Assembly (NCBI GenBank): GCA_037974665.1
Contig: CM075778.1
Span: 12,885,001 to 12,949,000 of the forward strand
Length of the DNA stretch: 64,000 nt
From: Ehretia macrophylla
Taxonomy: Eukaryota > Streptophyta > Magnoliopsida > Boraginales > Ehretiaceae
Reading direction: 5' to 3'
The notes beneath the pieces were generated by a model. It did not search any database. It had not been told where the DNA came from and saw nothing but the letters and a program-made list of their open reading frames with translations. The position numbers and the translations under genes were made by a program. This document shows, piece by piece, positions 24,364 through 36,441 of the stretch (position 1 is its first letter; every line of letters begins with the position of its first letter).

Positions 24364-24820
24364 GTACACGACATATGCACATATTATCCGCTTTGGGTTA
24401 CCACATTGGGCCCCTCACAGGTTTGTCACTTCCTAGCCCAAATGGACTAGAAAACGCGCGTGCACGATATAGGGACACTTCTCAATATATCTAGCAGCCT
24501 AGCATCCTCGCCAGTTGACGTAGGATATTATACCTGCCCCCCTTGGGGACCCAGTGTCCTCGTTGGCCAACGACCGGGTTAGCTCTAATACCACCTTCTG
24601 TAACGCCCCGACTAAGCGAATACCCCAAAGGGCAGAAGCCCACCAGTGACGCCACATATACACGTATTGTCCGCTTTGGGTTACCACATTGGGCACGTCA
24701 CGGGTTTGTCGCTTCCCAGCCCACATGGACTAAAAAACGCGCGTGCACAATATATGGACACTTCCCAATATATCCAGCAGCCCAGCATCCTCGCCAGTCG
24801 ATGTGGGATATTACAACTTT

Positions 24821-26380
24821 GGTGCAACATTGGCTACAAGATATTATAAGTTATACGACATTATTATGCTTGATACGTGAAACATTGTACTTATCATAAA
24901 ACATGCCCCTCCTACCTTTGGGTAAGCAAAAGATAGTTCCAGATAAACACATATAGCCTAGGACAGTGGAGGGCAACGATAAACACTTTACCACTTTATA
25001 ATCTAAATTTGAATTGCACATATGAAGATTTTGGTCTTTAAGGTCTCACTTTGCACATTAGTTCATTTATAAGCAAACATCACATATAAGCAAACAAATA
25101 AACACATATGCAATAATCATACTACATGCTGGATCATGGACTTAGTTGTTGATAAATTAAGCCTATAGAAACTAATCTATTACAACCAAGAAAAGCACAT
25201 CCAATATGTCTTCAAAGTCTTAGCTACTTGATCTTCAACAATCCGAAAGCCATCAACTCCTTGAATGTCTTCAACTACTTTTTTGATTCTCTTTGCAGAA
25301 ATTACATCAATTGCCTCACTACAAAGGTCCACTCACTTGCAAAACTAAAATGAGACTTACACCTCATTTACAACCAAATGAATGAAGAATTAAGATTACA
25401 AAGCCATCAAATGAATTTACAACCATTTAACCATTCATAAACCAAGTCCATAACCCAACCAACATCCAAAATCTCTATGTAAGATAAAGCTCATAAAGCA
25501 TAGAAAAGCATCATATACATAATTTATTAAAAGCTAAACAAACTACTAGCAAAACACATATATCACATACATTTAAACAATACATAATCTAATCTTCATG
25601 CCAACAAAATATTACCAACAAAAGAACATGGTTGCAATAAGTTTCATATCTTGAGCCTTTTAACATCACATGTTAAACAACGTAAAAGAACCCAATTAAG
25701 CTAATGCAAAGTACATACTTGTTGAACAAGGCCCAATACAAATTCTTTGTCAATTTCATGGCCCAATTTGAGTTCCAAGGATAAGTTTAATCTTCTCCAA
25801 GAAAAACCCATCTTAATCAAATTATACTTAAGCCCATGGATTTTTTAGGCCCTTGGGCTTTACCAAAATCCAATTATTTAGTTATGGCTTCAATTTGTGA
25901 TCTAACTATCACAGACCTACTGCACATGCACTACTTTATTGATTCGGTTCACCTATCTATAACTTTCCAAAAATTCTAAAATTTTGTAGAAACAAAGACC
26001 CTCAAGTATAGATAGTTTTAGAATCAAACAAAACTCAATTCGGAGTTAAATTCACTAAGTTATGCCCCTTAGAACAAACACTACGCAATCTATCTAGTTT
26101 TGCATGATTTTAGTAAACTCATTGTAATTGCTCTAAATGAACACCTTAACCATAAAATTAGGAAATGCATATATAACATAATTTGTTCTACTATCTCTAT
26201 AGCATAACATATCCAAAATTCAGGCACAAACAACAAGATTTTGTCAAATCAGCCATGGAAAAACATTTCTAAACATCAAACATGCATAGACTGTGAAACT
26301 CTTTCAAAATTCTTTTAGTGCTCAAGACTCTGGAAACTAAACCCAAACATATGTGTAATTACATGAATCATCAAGCCTTT
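24821..26380 (-). other. C1 5' interior, no readable gene
   Basis: Where copia gag would be expected (upstream of the relics on the minus strand). AT-rich, many stops in all frames, no CCHC box or other motif found. It ends at the PBS. Confidence 0.5.
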
Positions 26381-26392
26381 GCTCTGATACCA
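26381..26392 (-). other. C1 primer binding site
   Basis: Complement reads TGGTATCAGAGC, separated by 2 nt from the end of the 5' LTR at 26395. Confidence 0.85.
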
Positions 26393-26394
26393 CT

Positions 26395-28474
26395 TGAAGG
26401 GATTGAAATAGAGTTATGAACATCATATACAAGCTATAATCCAAGCGGAAGCAACAAGCAATTTCAAAAAATTTCAAGATTAAAGTCTTGCATACTATTC
26501 AAAACCCTAACTTGGATTCAAGTAATTAATACAATCTAAAGAAATATATAACTCATATATGTAGATAAGAGGTAGTATAACATATTACCTCTTGAAGACA
26601 AGTCTTAGAAGCCATGATTGAACCACTTGAAAGCCAAAAGATCAAGTTAGTCCACACAAGCAAAGAATGACCTCCATTCAACTTCTAAAGTGTATGTGCT
26701 AGGCTACTTTGAAGATGTATAAGCTTGAACTTGAAGAAAATGAAGAGAAAAATCTCTTATTCCTTTTCCCTCTGAATGATGTGACCTCTCTTGTTGAAGA
26801 GAGTGAATAGTGCTTTGTTATTTTGTTCTTCATTTATTTGTTTGGTCAAGACTTGGCCTTTGACAATAACGCCCCTTGACTAAAGATATTTTAATACCTA
26901 CCTTTTATATACATACATGTTGGCAAATGCTAAAATATCCATCATGTGTGTAGTATTTAAATTTAGCCATTGGTTCAAATTAAGTTGGCAGACAAGATGA
27001 TGTGGCTTAATCTTGTCCATTTTTAGTGCTCTTTACTTTATTGAAGTCATACATGCATATATACATAACATATACATGACATATTAGTCTTCCAACTAAG
27101 TAATTAAGTAATTAAGTTAATCTCCATTAGTTTAGTTAATTATGGAAACAATCTTTTCATATTTATACTATGGCCCCAACATTAATTAGGATTTATACAT
27201 TGAACCCATAATTAACATTTAATTATATATTGGCCCAATTAACTATTAATGGTCAATGAAATAATTGTTAACTCTTTAATAACACAAGAGAAACAAAATA
27301 TGATTGTTAAAACTTTACCAATTCAAAGAGAAATTAAAGCAATGGTTAACACTTTAACAATTCTAAATTCAAGATTTAAGCTCAATAGGAAAACCACTCA
27401 CATGTGCTTTATTGTGTGTGACCTTCTGTGATTCACAACTATATAGCAATGAAGGAATATTAAACAATTTTAATCTAGTTTGAGAAGATCTCCCGTCATT
27501 CTCAAAATATCCTCAAGTTCCAGGTTGACGTCTAGCAACATGCCCAGACAATATATAAGGCAATGAAGTCCAATTCAAGTGAATCAATTTATAGTCGCCG
27601 GTCACTGTGCAATTTGATCCTTCCATTAATCGTCGTGTCGAGTGAGAACCACGGAATGATTAAGTTCATAAACTCGATACTATGCAAAGATCCAAATGGT
27701 GGAATGAGAGATGACATCCATGGAAAACCCCTTTCCATCATCATGCTCTGGCCAGAGACTTGTTCATTCAACAACCATGTCAAGATCGCATAGGATATCT
27801 CCTCACGTCAGAGATTAATGGATTCTATCTTGACAACTACCTGTCAATCACTATACTAGACAAATGATATCACAAGAGCCCGTAACCCGTCCAAATAAAA
27901 CAAAGACGAGTCTTGTTCAAATGTAAGTATTAAACCCTGATACATATGACAATTGTAATATCTCAAGTCAATAGATTATATACACAATCGCAGCAAATAA
28001 CAAATTATTAATCCTAGTTAAGTTATATAGTTTGTTATTCATGTTATATTTAATAATTCATTTCACTAATAATCACTCACATGTTTGTTAATCGCATCCA
28101 ATGCCATTATGACACGTGGCTTATCATCCTTTATCATTAACATCCTTATATTAATCAAAGGTAACAATACATGTGATATTCCATAATAGATTATTAAAGT
28201 CCTGATCATATAATCTAAGAACTATGAATACTTTAAGTATTTATCATAATAAAGAGATATACCAACATATTTTAAACACCTTTTAGAATACATCTCTTTT
28301 AACAAAAATACAAGGGACTCATTTATATACATAAAGAGGGAAAATATGAATGTCTATAATTGTAGTCAATATGTAAAGAAATATATAGACATCCATGTCA
28401 TTAAGTACAAGTTAATGTCAAAATGCCCCAATATATGTCATCCAAATATATATCATTAGGGCATATCTCTAACA
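26395..28474 (-). repeat. C1 5' LTR (2080 bp)
   Basis: Begins TGAAGGGATTG next to the PBS and ends GCATATCTCTAACA. It shares ~1.6 kb with the left LTR, but its last 450 bp are closer to 1-451 than to 16540-16994: several bases, for example in AATCGCATCCAATGCCATTA, are shared only with the window-start copy. The + strand open frame at 27563-27793 is not a gene. Confidence 0.85.
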
Positions 28475-28574
28475 GGAGGATGTGCCAGAAACTGCATTCT
28501 GGACTCGGTATGGACATTATGAATTTGTAGTTATACCTTTTGGGGTGAGTAATGCACCTGCTGCATTTATGGAT
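28475..28574 (+). pseudogene. 100-bp copy of element H RT fragment
   Basis: Identical to 452-551 except for one base (GTAGTT against ATAGTT), starting at the same junction with the same copia LTR terminus. It stops at GGAT and jumps directly into a truncated Ty3 LTR. It encodes [15 protein letters not shown] of RT, with nothing before or after. Confidence 0.92.
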
Positions 28575-30084
28575 CGACCTTTGTTAAAATTAGAAATTAG
28601 ACAAAGAAACGTAAATGGGCCGTTTGACCAAGTGCTGATCGTGCTCGAATTGAGTTGGGGGTTTTGCTATTGAGGGCATGGAAGTACTTTTGACGCTGTT
28701 GTGGCGTTGATTGAGCGGCCGGTTAGCATAGCTGTAGTTCAAACGCAGTAGGTGGACTTTAGGGCTTCGGTTGGAAAATTGAGGTTTAGTGATATAGAAA
28801 CGTTCCTTGTAGTACCTAAGTGAATGTAATGAAATCGATTTCCTAATCCTGTAGCTCGTTTGCTCGTAATTGCCTTTGGAAGTTAGAGATTGAATAGTGA
28901 TATTTGTCGTTTTCGTGTTTGAACTATTATTACTTGTTTGATTGATGTTATTGTGGATATTAATGATAATCATGCTTGAAAATATTAATTGATTGCTATT
29001 ATTGATTGTAAATGCTTGATATCTCGTTTATCGTCACTAATCTGCACTTTTGTACTATCGCTCGTTTATTGCTTGTATCTCGTATTGCATTGCATAGTGT
29101 CAGGCGCGTGAGTGATGGGCCTCTCTGGGTAGTCTCGGGCTGCCAGGGTTGGTTTGCTCTAGCTCCGTGTCCTATTCCCATTCTCACTAGGGGTGCCGCC
29201 CTGGGGGATTTGGGTCGTAGATATGTCGAGGTACATCCGGAGTACACCCAGTGGAAGTTATAAGATGGTTGCACGCTTATTGTCATCGTTGCCAACATCA
29301 AGCTCGAGATTGATGTATCGCTCATGAAATGGTACATTACTCATAAGAGTGAACCATAGCCTTCAAAGTGTGGTATAGCTTTGATGGGTTGTGTTAATAC
29401 TTTCTTTAATTGTTTATTGTATTGTTGTTTATATTGATTATTGTTCTTACTGGATATATTGCTTAACTGTCTTATTTGCATTGCACGACTTTCTTTCTCT
29501 CCACCTCGATATCTGTCTCGCCCTCACTGAGTATACGTGTTGTGTATACTCACTCCTCACCACCACATTTCAGGAAATATCATGTTAGCTGGAAAGTTCG
29601 TGGTTATGTGATAGATCGTGCTTGAAGAGTTGTCTTGCGTGCTATGTGGCTTGAGTTGTCAAAGATGCAAAGATGTATATTTTCATGTAATGTATGTATT
29701 TAGTGTTAAAAGTTATGTAATTAACTTAACTAGGTTTATTAGAATAGTATGATAGTCTATTTTATGCAATAGGTTAGTATAGTTCAATTGCCAAGCATGA
29801 ATATACTTGTCAAAGATGAGAAAAGATAGGTTAGCTTTTAAACTGAAAATGTATATTTACTTGTGTTCGCTTGTTGAGAACCAAGGCTCGGATGGCCTTG
29901 AGGTGTTTGTATGGTTGGACACGGTGCTAGTCCACTTATATGCTATTGCAGGCTTTGCATTTTGCCTAGAAATAGGGGAGACTCCGTCCGTCTTTCCCTA
30001 AAATTTTATGCCCGAGTTTGGAATTGGGTTGCGATTAGATTGATTGATAGAACTTTCGGTCTCGAGAGGGATCGAGGTGTTACA
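28575..30084 (+). repeat. Truncated Ty3 LTR (same family as 51032-53584)
   Basis: Matches the reverse complement of the solo LTR at 51032-53584 from within (GGGCCGTTTGACC… at 28618) to its end GAGGTGTTACA at 30084. The first ~1 kb is missing. Features: perfect 8-bp stem GAGTATAC/GTATACTC at 29529-29551, ATTTCAGG at 29568-29574, GGGGAGACTCCGTCCGTC near 29976. No TSD partner was found for it. Confidence 0.88.
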
Positions 30085-33000
30085 AGCACCTTGTGGAGTT
30101 TCGCAATATTAGTAATATAAAGATCAGCTAGTTTTCCAATGTTATCTTGCTTATTCATAGCATTAAAGTGAGAAGACTTTGTTAGCTGATCAACAACAAC
30201 CCAAATTGCAACATAACCCTTTGGAGTCCTTGGCAAATCAGTCACAAAGTCCATAGTGATATGTTCTCATTCCCATTGCGGAATAGATCATGGCTGTAAC
30301 AACCTAGCTGGCCTCTGATGCTCTACTTTAACTTTCTGACAAGTCAAATACCTAGACACGTAACCAACAACTTCTCCCTTTATGTTGTTCCACTAGAAGT
30401 ATTGTTTTAAATCTCTGTACATCTTGGTAATACCTGGATGGATGGTGTATCTAGAATTATGAGCCTCAGAAAGAATTTCATTCTTCATTGTTGGATCACC
30501 AGGAACACAAATTTTGTTTTTATAACGGAATATACCACTATCATGCATTTTGAAGTCCGACTCCCCCCCTTTAGACTTCTCCTGGATCTTAAGAATATGA
30601 GGATCAGTCTGTTGAGCTTCACAGATCTAGGATAATAATAGAGATTGAACTTGCAAACCTGTAAATCGAATACCAGTCTGACTGATTTTCATCCTCCATA
30701 AGCAAATTTCTTCAATAGATTCCCAGTTCTTGATTACTAAACTGGCAACAATAGTCTTCTGGCTCAAAACATCTGCAACGACATTAGTTTTACTTGGCAG
30801 ATAGTTAATAGAACAATTGTAGTCATCTAGCAATTCAAGCCAACGCCTCTGCCTCATATTCAAATCTTTCTGAGAGAATATATACTTTAGACTTTTGTGG
30901 TCTGTGAAGATTTCAAATTTGTTGCCGCACAAGTAATGATTCCACTTCTTAAGAGCAAATACAATTGCAGCTAACTCAAGATCATGAGTAAGGTAATTGA
31001 TTTCATAAGGTTTCAACTTTCTAGAGGCATATGCAATCACTTTACCACTCTGCATTAAAATATAGCCCAATCCTTCTTTGAAAGTATCACTATAAATTAC
31101 AAAGTTATCAGTTCCCTTCGATAAAGGAAAACTAGGAGCAGTAGTCAGTCTCTTCTTCAATTCCTGGAAACTAGCCTCACATTTCTCATCCCAATTAAAA
31201 ATAGTCTTCTTCTGAGTTAACTGAGTTAAAGGCCCTACAAGTTTTGAAAGATCCTTGACGAATCTTCGAAAATAGCTAGTTAACCCTAGAAAACTACAGA
31301 TCTCTGTTATAGTTTCAGGCCTCTTCCAAGATAATACAACTTCTATCTTAGCCGAATCTACAGAAACCCTTTGATGAGAAATAGTATGCCCTAAGAAGGC
31401 AACTTGAGAAAGCCAGAATTCGCACTTGCTGAATTTAGCAAATAGTTTATGATTTTACAAAGTTTGGAGGACAACACGCAAGTACTTCTCATGCTCAACC
31501 TCAGATTTAGAAAATACCAATATATCATCAATAAAAATAACGACAAATTGATCCAGATATGGTTGGAATCTCATTTGCATCAAATCCATGAAAGCGACTG
31601 GGGCATTAGTCAATCCTAATGGTAATATAACAAACTCATAGTGGCTGTACCTGGTTTTGAAAGCTATTTTCGGCACATCATCCTTTCGAATTCTGAGAGT
31701 ATAATAGCCTTTTCTCAAATCAAACTTCGAATATACTTTTGCGCCCTACAACTGATCAAATAATTCCTCAATTAAAGGCAAATAATATTTATTTTTGATA
31801 GTTACCTAATTGAGACCTTTGTAATCAGTACATAACCGAATAGTACCATCTTTATTTTTCACAAATAGAACTGGTGCTCCCACGACGAAGAACTCAACTA
31901 AATGAAACCATTTTCAAGTAAACCTTGCAACTGAATTTTTAATTCTTGCAACTCGGCCGGTGCCATTCTGTATAGTGTTCTATAGATAGGAGAAATACAC
32001 AACACTAAATTAATGATAAAATCAATTTCTCTATCTGGCAACAAACTCGGTAACTCCTCAAGGAATACATCCGAAAACTCTTTCACAATCGATACCTCAC
32101 TCAATTTTAATTTATCAGAAGGCTGATTAATAAGATATGCTAAGAATGTATCACAACCTTATGCAATAACCTAGAAGCCTTAACGGATGAAATAAGGGGA
32201 ATCCCAAAAGATTTACGATTCCCAACTATTTCTAACACTGGTTGGTCAGGCATTTGTAGTCTTAAGATTTTAGTTCTACAATAAAGTTGAGCATAATACT
32301 TCCCCAACCAATCCATCCCCAATATAATTTTGAAATCCCGAAAAGGCAATTTAATCAAGTCAGCAGGAAAAGTACAACCCTTAATGTAAATATCTCAAGA
32401 TTTACAAATAGACTCAGTGATAACTTTTGTGCCCACAGGTGTACTTACCTCAATATTATATGGCAATTTATCAACTTTCACATTAACATGTTGTGCACAA
32501 TCAGGAGTAATAAAAGAGTGTGTAGCCTTAGTATCTATTAAAACCTTAACTGACTGATTATTTAGAAGAAAAGTACCTTCCACAACAGTAGTACTCTCTG
32601 GCAGCTCCTCCTGATCGACGACAAAGACTCGGGCCTGAACTCACTGAGCTGGCACAGTACCTGCACCCTTAGTCTGAACACCCTGACCTGAAGCCTATCC
32701 TTGAGTATTCTTGAATTTAGGACATTCCTTAACTCTGTGATGGTTACTACCGCACCTGGTGCATCAGTCTTTCTTCTTCGAACAGTTATCTTCGGAATGG
32801 CCCTTATAGTAACAGTAACCATACTGCTGGTTTTGTCTTGCAACAGTGCTACCCGTAGGGGCTTTGAAAGTAGATGTAATAGTACTACCTATTGTGATCT
32901 CTAGATTGCTAGTTGACCCTACTCTAAGTCTGATAAGGCCCTGCATAGCTCTGCGACTGATGCTGCCGCTATTGACTCTGACTGAAAGACTAAAATAGCC

Positions 33001-33844
33001 TTGGAGTCCCCTGACTTTGCAATTGATAGGGCTTCTTGCTGGGTTGGCTAGACTCGGCCAACAACTCTACTTTGCGTTTCTCAAATCTCGAAACTGCCTA
33101 AATAGCCTCAGGATAAGTGGCAAAGTGGTGCGTAGATAAGTGAAGCTGGATGTAAGATCTCAAACCTCTAATAAACCTCTGAATCCTCTACCTCACTGGT
33201 TGTACAAGCTCTAGCACATACTGAGGTAATCTGTTAAATGTGGTCTCGTACTGAGAAACAGTCATGTTGCCCTGCCTCAAAGTCACAAACTCTTCCTTTT
33301 TCTTCTCTTTGGCGATCTCGAGAATATAATTCTCCCGAAAGTCTCTCACAAAGTCTGCCCAAAGGTGAGAAGTGTTCTTTGTGTCCCACCTCAGTTTCAC
33401 TGTCCTTCACTATTGCTCAGCATCTCCGTCAAGCAAGAATACAGCAAAGGCAACATTCATCTTGTCATTGTACTCCAAGGCTGCATAGATTTTCTCGTTA
33501 CGAGTCAACCACAACTCAGCTTTATCATCATCTGGTTCCCCTACAAATCTAGGCAAAGCATATTTCATGAACCTCTCAAGTTGGTTACCATTACCACCGC
33601 TACCCTCAGTTCGAGGCCCTAGATTACCCGGATTACCCCTAGGGTTGTTATTGCCACCCTGCCTCTGTTCACACATATACTCCGTAATTCTGTTAATAGC
33701 AGTGGCCATTGAAGCCATCACCTGCGCATTTGTAGGTTATTGCCCTGGCTCTGCATTTCCTGCAACCTTAACATTCTGTCCTGTAGCCTCAGCATTCTGT
33801 CCTGCAGTCTCCCCAGTTTTTCTTCTCGGTCTCCCTCTAGCCAT
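30085..33844 (-). pseudogene. E3 gag-pol, N-terminal part, broken
   Basis: Starts M-A-R-G-R-P-R-R-K at 33844 and reads through Gag (G-E-P-D-D-D-K-A-E-L-W near 33530), a zinc knuckle region, protease (V-L-I-D-T-K-A-T-H-S-F near 32545, with K where the active-site glycine should be), RT ([10 protein letters not shown] near 31535), RNase H (Y-S-D-T-F near 31100; T-D-H-K-S-L-K near 30905), the integrase zinc region and the first integrase aspartate (M-D-F-V-T-D-L-P near 30250). Numerous stops and frameshifts break it into pieces. It ends at K-L-H-K-V at 30085, where sequence for the rest of the integrase core has been lost at the rearrangement. Confidence 0.92.
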
Positions 33845-34135
33845 CTTCGTACTAGAAGGTACAAGTATTATAACAAGCAGATAAACAATTTTTAGATATA
33901 ACACACAAGAACAATTTCATTCAAGGCACCTTGTTCACATTAATCACATATGAAACATTTAATAGTCAATGAACTCTATACTTTTCACATAAACACTTCT
34001 ATGCAATAACTCTTTCATATTCACACGTTCATGCAATTAGACTTTTACACTTTAAACAATCATGCAATAACACTTTCACATATAGACTTCTACCCCACAG
34101 ACCGAGAAACCTATCCCGGCTCATGCATTCTATAA

Positions 34136-34147
34136 GCTCTGATACCA
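34136..34147 (-). other. E3 primer binding site
   Basis: Complement reads TGGTATCAGAGC, 6 nt from the end of the 5' LTR (34154). Confidence 0.93.
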
Positions 34148-34153
34148 CCTAAA

Positions 34154-36436
34154 TGTCACGTCCCGACCCAATCCCACGCTATAGGTCAAGTCAGACCCGA
34201 TAAACGGACAAAGTTTCCTCTGTACTGTGGACTATCCAAATACCTGCACTTAGAAGAATTCATACAAGCAACAATATACCACAAAATACGAGCATTCTAC
34301 ATTCATTTGACCTTCCATTCCAAGTTCATAAAATAGTCTAAGCTTTACTTTTACTTAAGCCATCCAAGCATGCATACTACTAGTCTAGTTAACAAATACT
34401 AAAGCATTATGAAAGTTATTACATACCACTCTTAGACTTTAACTTCTAACTTTAACATTATAATCCCTTCATTAAGAAATATATACAAGGTCATTAGACC
34501 CCAAAATATAAACAACATTCAACATTAACATTCATTGCACACAACACTTCGACCACACAAGTACTCCAACCTCAAGATAACACAATCAGGGAAAGATCTC
34601 TACTTGCACCTCTTCTTCCTCAACAACCAACTGAGGCTCAATCTCCGCCTCTCTTGAAACATTGTTAGATAAAGAGGGTGAGCAAAACCACTATGCTTAG
34701 CGAGGGAGGGGATAGTTAACCGGGTTCGTTTAAAAACATTTTCGTGCAATGCAAGTAAACAAGCCATATAACCGATAACAAAATAAGGCAATCAATTAAG
34801 GAATAAACTATATCACACGTTTAAAAGGATACGATACAATAACCCCTATCACTCCATGTCACTGCCGATCACGTTCATGATCCCAAGGACGAGCACGACC
34901 CAATAACGATAGTCGGCGTCCAAAACTCCAATGGGTATTCCGGATGTACCCAATACCTACGACCCAACATCCCCTGGCGATCTCCAGACCAAGCGAGTGA
35001 AGGAATATGGAGTGGACCTAGAGCGACCAACCCTGGCAAGTCTGACGCCTCCTAGAGAGGCTCATTACATCCGTTCCGAAAGGAAAGGTTGCGCAACTAA
35101 CGATACGATAACATGAAATAAGATTTAACAAGTAATATTCACACCTTTCGATATCACACCATTAAGGACAACAAAAGAGGTTGTCCTTGCATATAAGCTT
35201 TAACATTCTAAATAACAATTAAACATGTTCTAGATCAATATAACTCAACAATCAAACTCTACACATGATAGACACATTTACATTCAGTTCAAGGCTATGT
35301 ATTCATGTATACACTCATTCTCTACATCTCCGATTACTCTCATATAAATAACATTCAACTCGTTTAACATTCACACAATCAATTCCAATACTAGACTAGC
35401 CTTATAAACACATCTAAACTTAATTATCACCCAAAATAGCTCAAGTTACACGAAGCCCCCTTTTTAGCAAAACATTTCATTTTCACATAGCACTAAAATT
35501 AACACTCTATAGTATGCTCGGGTCGAGAGAAAAGGGAAAAAAGGCCACGGCAGTGGACTGTCGTAGTTCTAGGCCCAATAAGCTGAGTACACATACTTAG
35601 CATTAACACACACACACACACAACAATCAAGCCCCAACCATAATCTAGCTAGTTTAGGTACATTTTGAGCTATGTTGACAATTCTATGGTCATTTAAGCA
35701 TTAGATCAATCATTTTAACTTCAATTTATAAACTTTATAGAAAAATACTATTCATTATCTTCTCCAAGTGACCATTTGCAAGAACATAACAAGCAATAGT
35801 TAAACAAAAAATACAACACTAAAAGTATATTCTACACACTATATAAACATCATTTGAAGCAAGAACAACTTCTATATCAACCAAATATATCATAGCAAAT
35901 TTATACAATAACCAAACAATTAAAAATGCATAAAACATGAATCCCTCACCAAGCTAAGGTAGGAAATTGCTTGGAAATGGTCTTGAACCCCTTGCTCTTG
36001 CTTGAAATCACCTCTACAAGCTCAAGAATGCACAACCCTAGCTTTGTTCCTTCCCTTTTTTCCTCCCTGGATCCGACGGGTTCCTTGCACTTTTTTTTTT
36101 CTATTTTGGTTATTTCATTTGTTAAGTTATATGTTATGTAATGTGTATATAAGGTATATTGTGGGCTTAGGTTGGTTTGGTTATGGTTTGGGCTCTAAAC
36201 AATTAATTAAAATCCAACTATGAAAGCCCAAAACAAAGCCAACTTCTAAAGTCCAACTAAATCTCTACACTAGTACTATTCATACAGGACACTAATCTTT
36301 TTATATCTCTCGTTTCCGATATGTTATGCACATAATATCAATAAACGAATACTATAAATATGGCAAGTATCATAGGAAAAATATAAATTTCGGAAAATAA
36401 AATAATAAAAATTTTACTCCGGGCTTGAGCATTACA
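34154..36436 (-). repeat. E3 5' LTR (2283 bp)
   Basis: TGTCACGTCCC…GAGCATTACA; pairs with 11661-13950. Differences are dominated by C/T and G/A exchanges. Followed by TSD TGGTA (36437-36441). Contains the short frame 34586-34654. Confidence 0.93.
34586..34654 (-). other. Short acidic open frame within E3 5' LTR
   Basis: Counterpart of 12094-12162, still open over 22 codons to TGA although the LTRs have diverged. The preceding TTTCAGG has become TTTCAAG. Four differences from the partner are synonymous (GCA/GCG, CAA/CAG, GAA/GAG, CCT/CCC); three change a residue (first G/R, A/V, D/E). Confidence 0.35.
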
Positions 36437-36441
36437 TGGTA

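Larger units (their letters stand above)
23155..24815 (-). mobile_element. Tandem array of TRIM-like miniature LTR elements (six LTR copies), TSD ACTTT
   Basis: Repeat unit of about 284 bp: an LTR of 217 bp (TGTAACGCCCC…GATATTACA on +) and an internal spacer of only 66-67 bp holding a PPT (complement of CCCCCCTTGG) and a tRNA-Met PBS (complement of GGCTCTGATACCA). LTR copies: A 23155-23371, B 23439-23605 (rearranged), C 23606-23822, D 23889-24105, E about 24364-24532 (5' part lost), F 24599-24815. ACTTT at 23150-23154 and 24816-24820 flanks the whole array, so one insertion was expanded by unequal recombination between LTRs. No coding capacity; it would depend on proteins of another element. 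Confidence 0.93.
14491..28474 (-). mobile_element. C1: decayed Ty1/copia element
   Basis: Minus-orientation copia element: 3' LTR 14491-16994 (truncated on its left), PPT from 16995, decayed interior, PBS 26381-26392, 5' LTR 26395-28474. A copia RT relic near 17700-18370 confirms the class. The interior is enlarged by a solo LTR (18621-20907) and a TRIM-like array (23155-24815). No matching TSD could be found: the left end is lost and the right flank (28475 on) is a 100-bp RT fragment, so this copy reached its place by rearrangement rather than by simple insertion. Confidence 0.82.
11661..36436 (-). mobile_element. E3: degenerate Tekay-like Ty3 element with a 15.6-kb rearranged insert
   Basis: LTRs 11661-13950 and 34154-36436, PBS 34136-34147, PPT at 13951-13968, broken gag-pol on the minus strand, TSD TGGTA (11656-11660 and 36437-36441). 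The LTRs differ by several percent (about 16 changes in the first 118 bp, fewer elsewhere), so it is much older than E1 or E2. Integrase is interrupted between about 14452 and 30085 with about 0.4 kb of coding sequence missing. The TSD confirms that both halves are one insertion inside O. Confidence 0.93.

Noticed and set aside
23155-24815. Regular repeat with spacers resembling a CRISPR array
   Set aside because: Repeats are 217 bp with LTR termini, spacers are near identical and carry a PBS and PPT, and a TSD flanks the array. It is a multimeric LTR element.
23155-24815. Cassandra-type TRIM with 5S rRNA in the LTR
   Set aside because: The TGTAACGCCC start is reminiscent, but I see no 5S rRNA promoter boxes (A box/IE/C box) in the LTR.
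23299-24899. Open frames of 60-118 codons in both strands of the TRIM array
   Set aside because: By-products of the tandem repeat; not conserved between units and not resembling proteins.
28475-28673. 63-codon frame starting with RT sequence as a small gene
   Set aside because: It is 100 bp of RT fused by a rearrangement to an LTR; the second half is LTR sequence.
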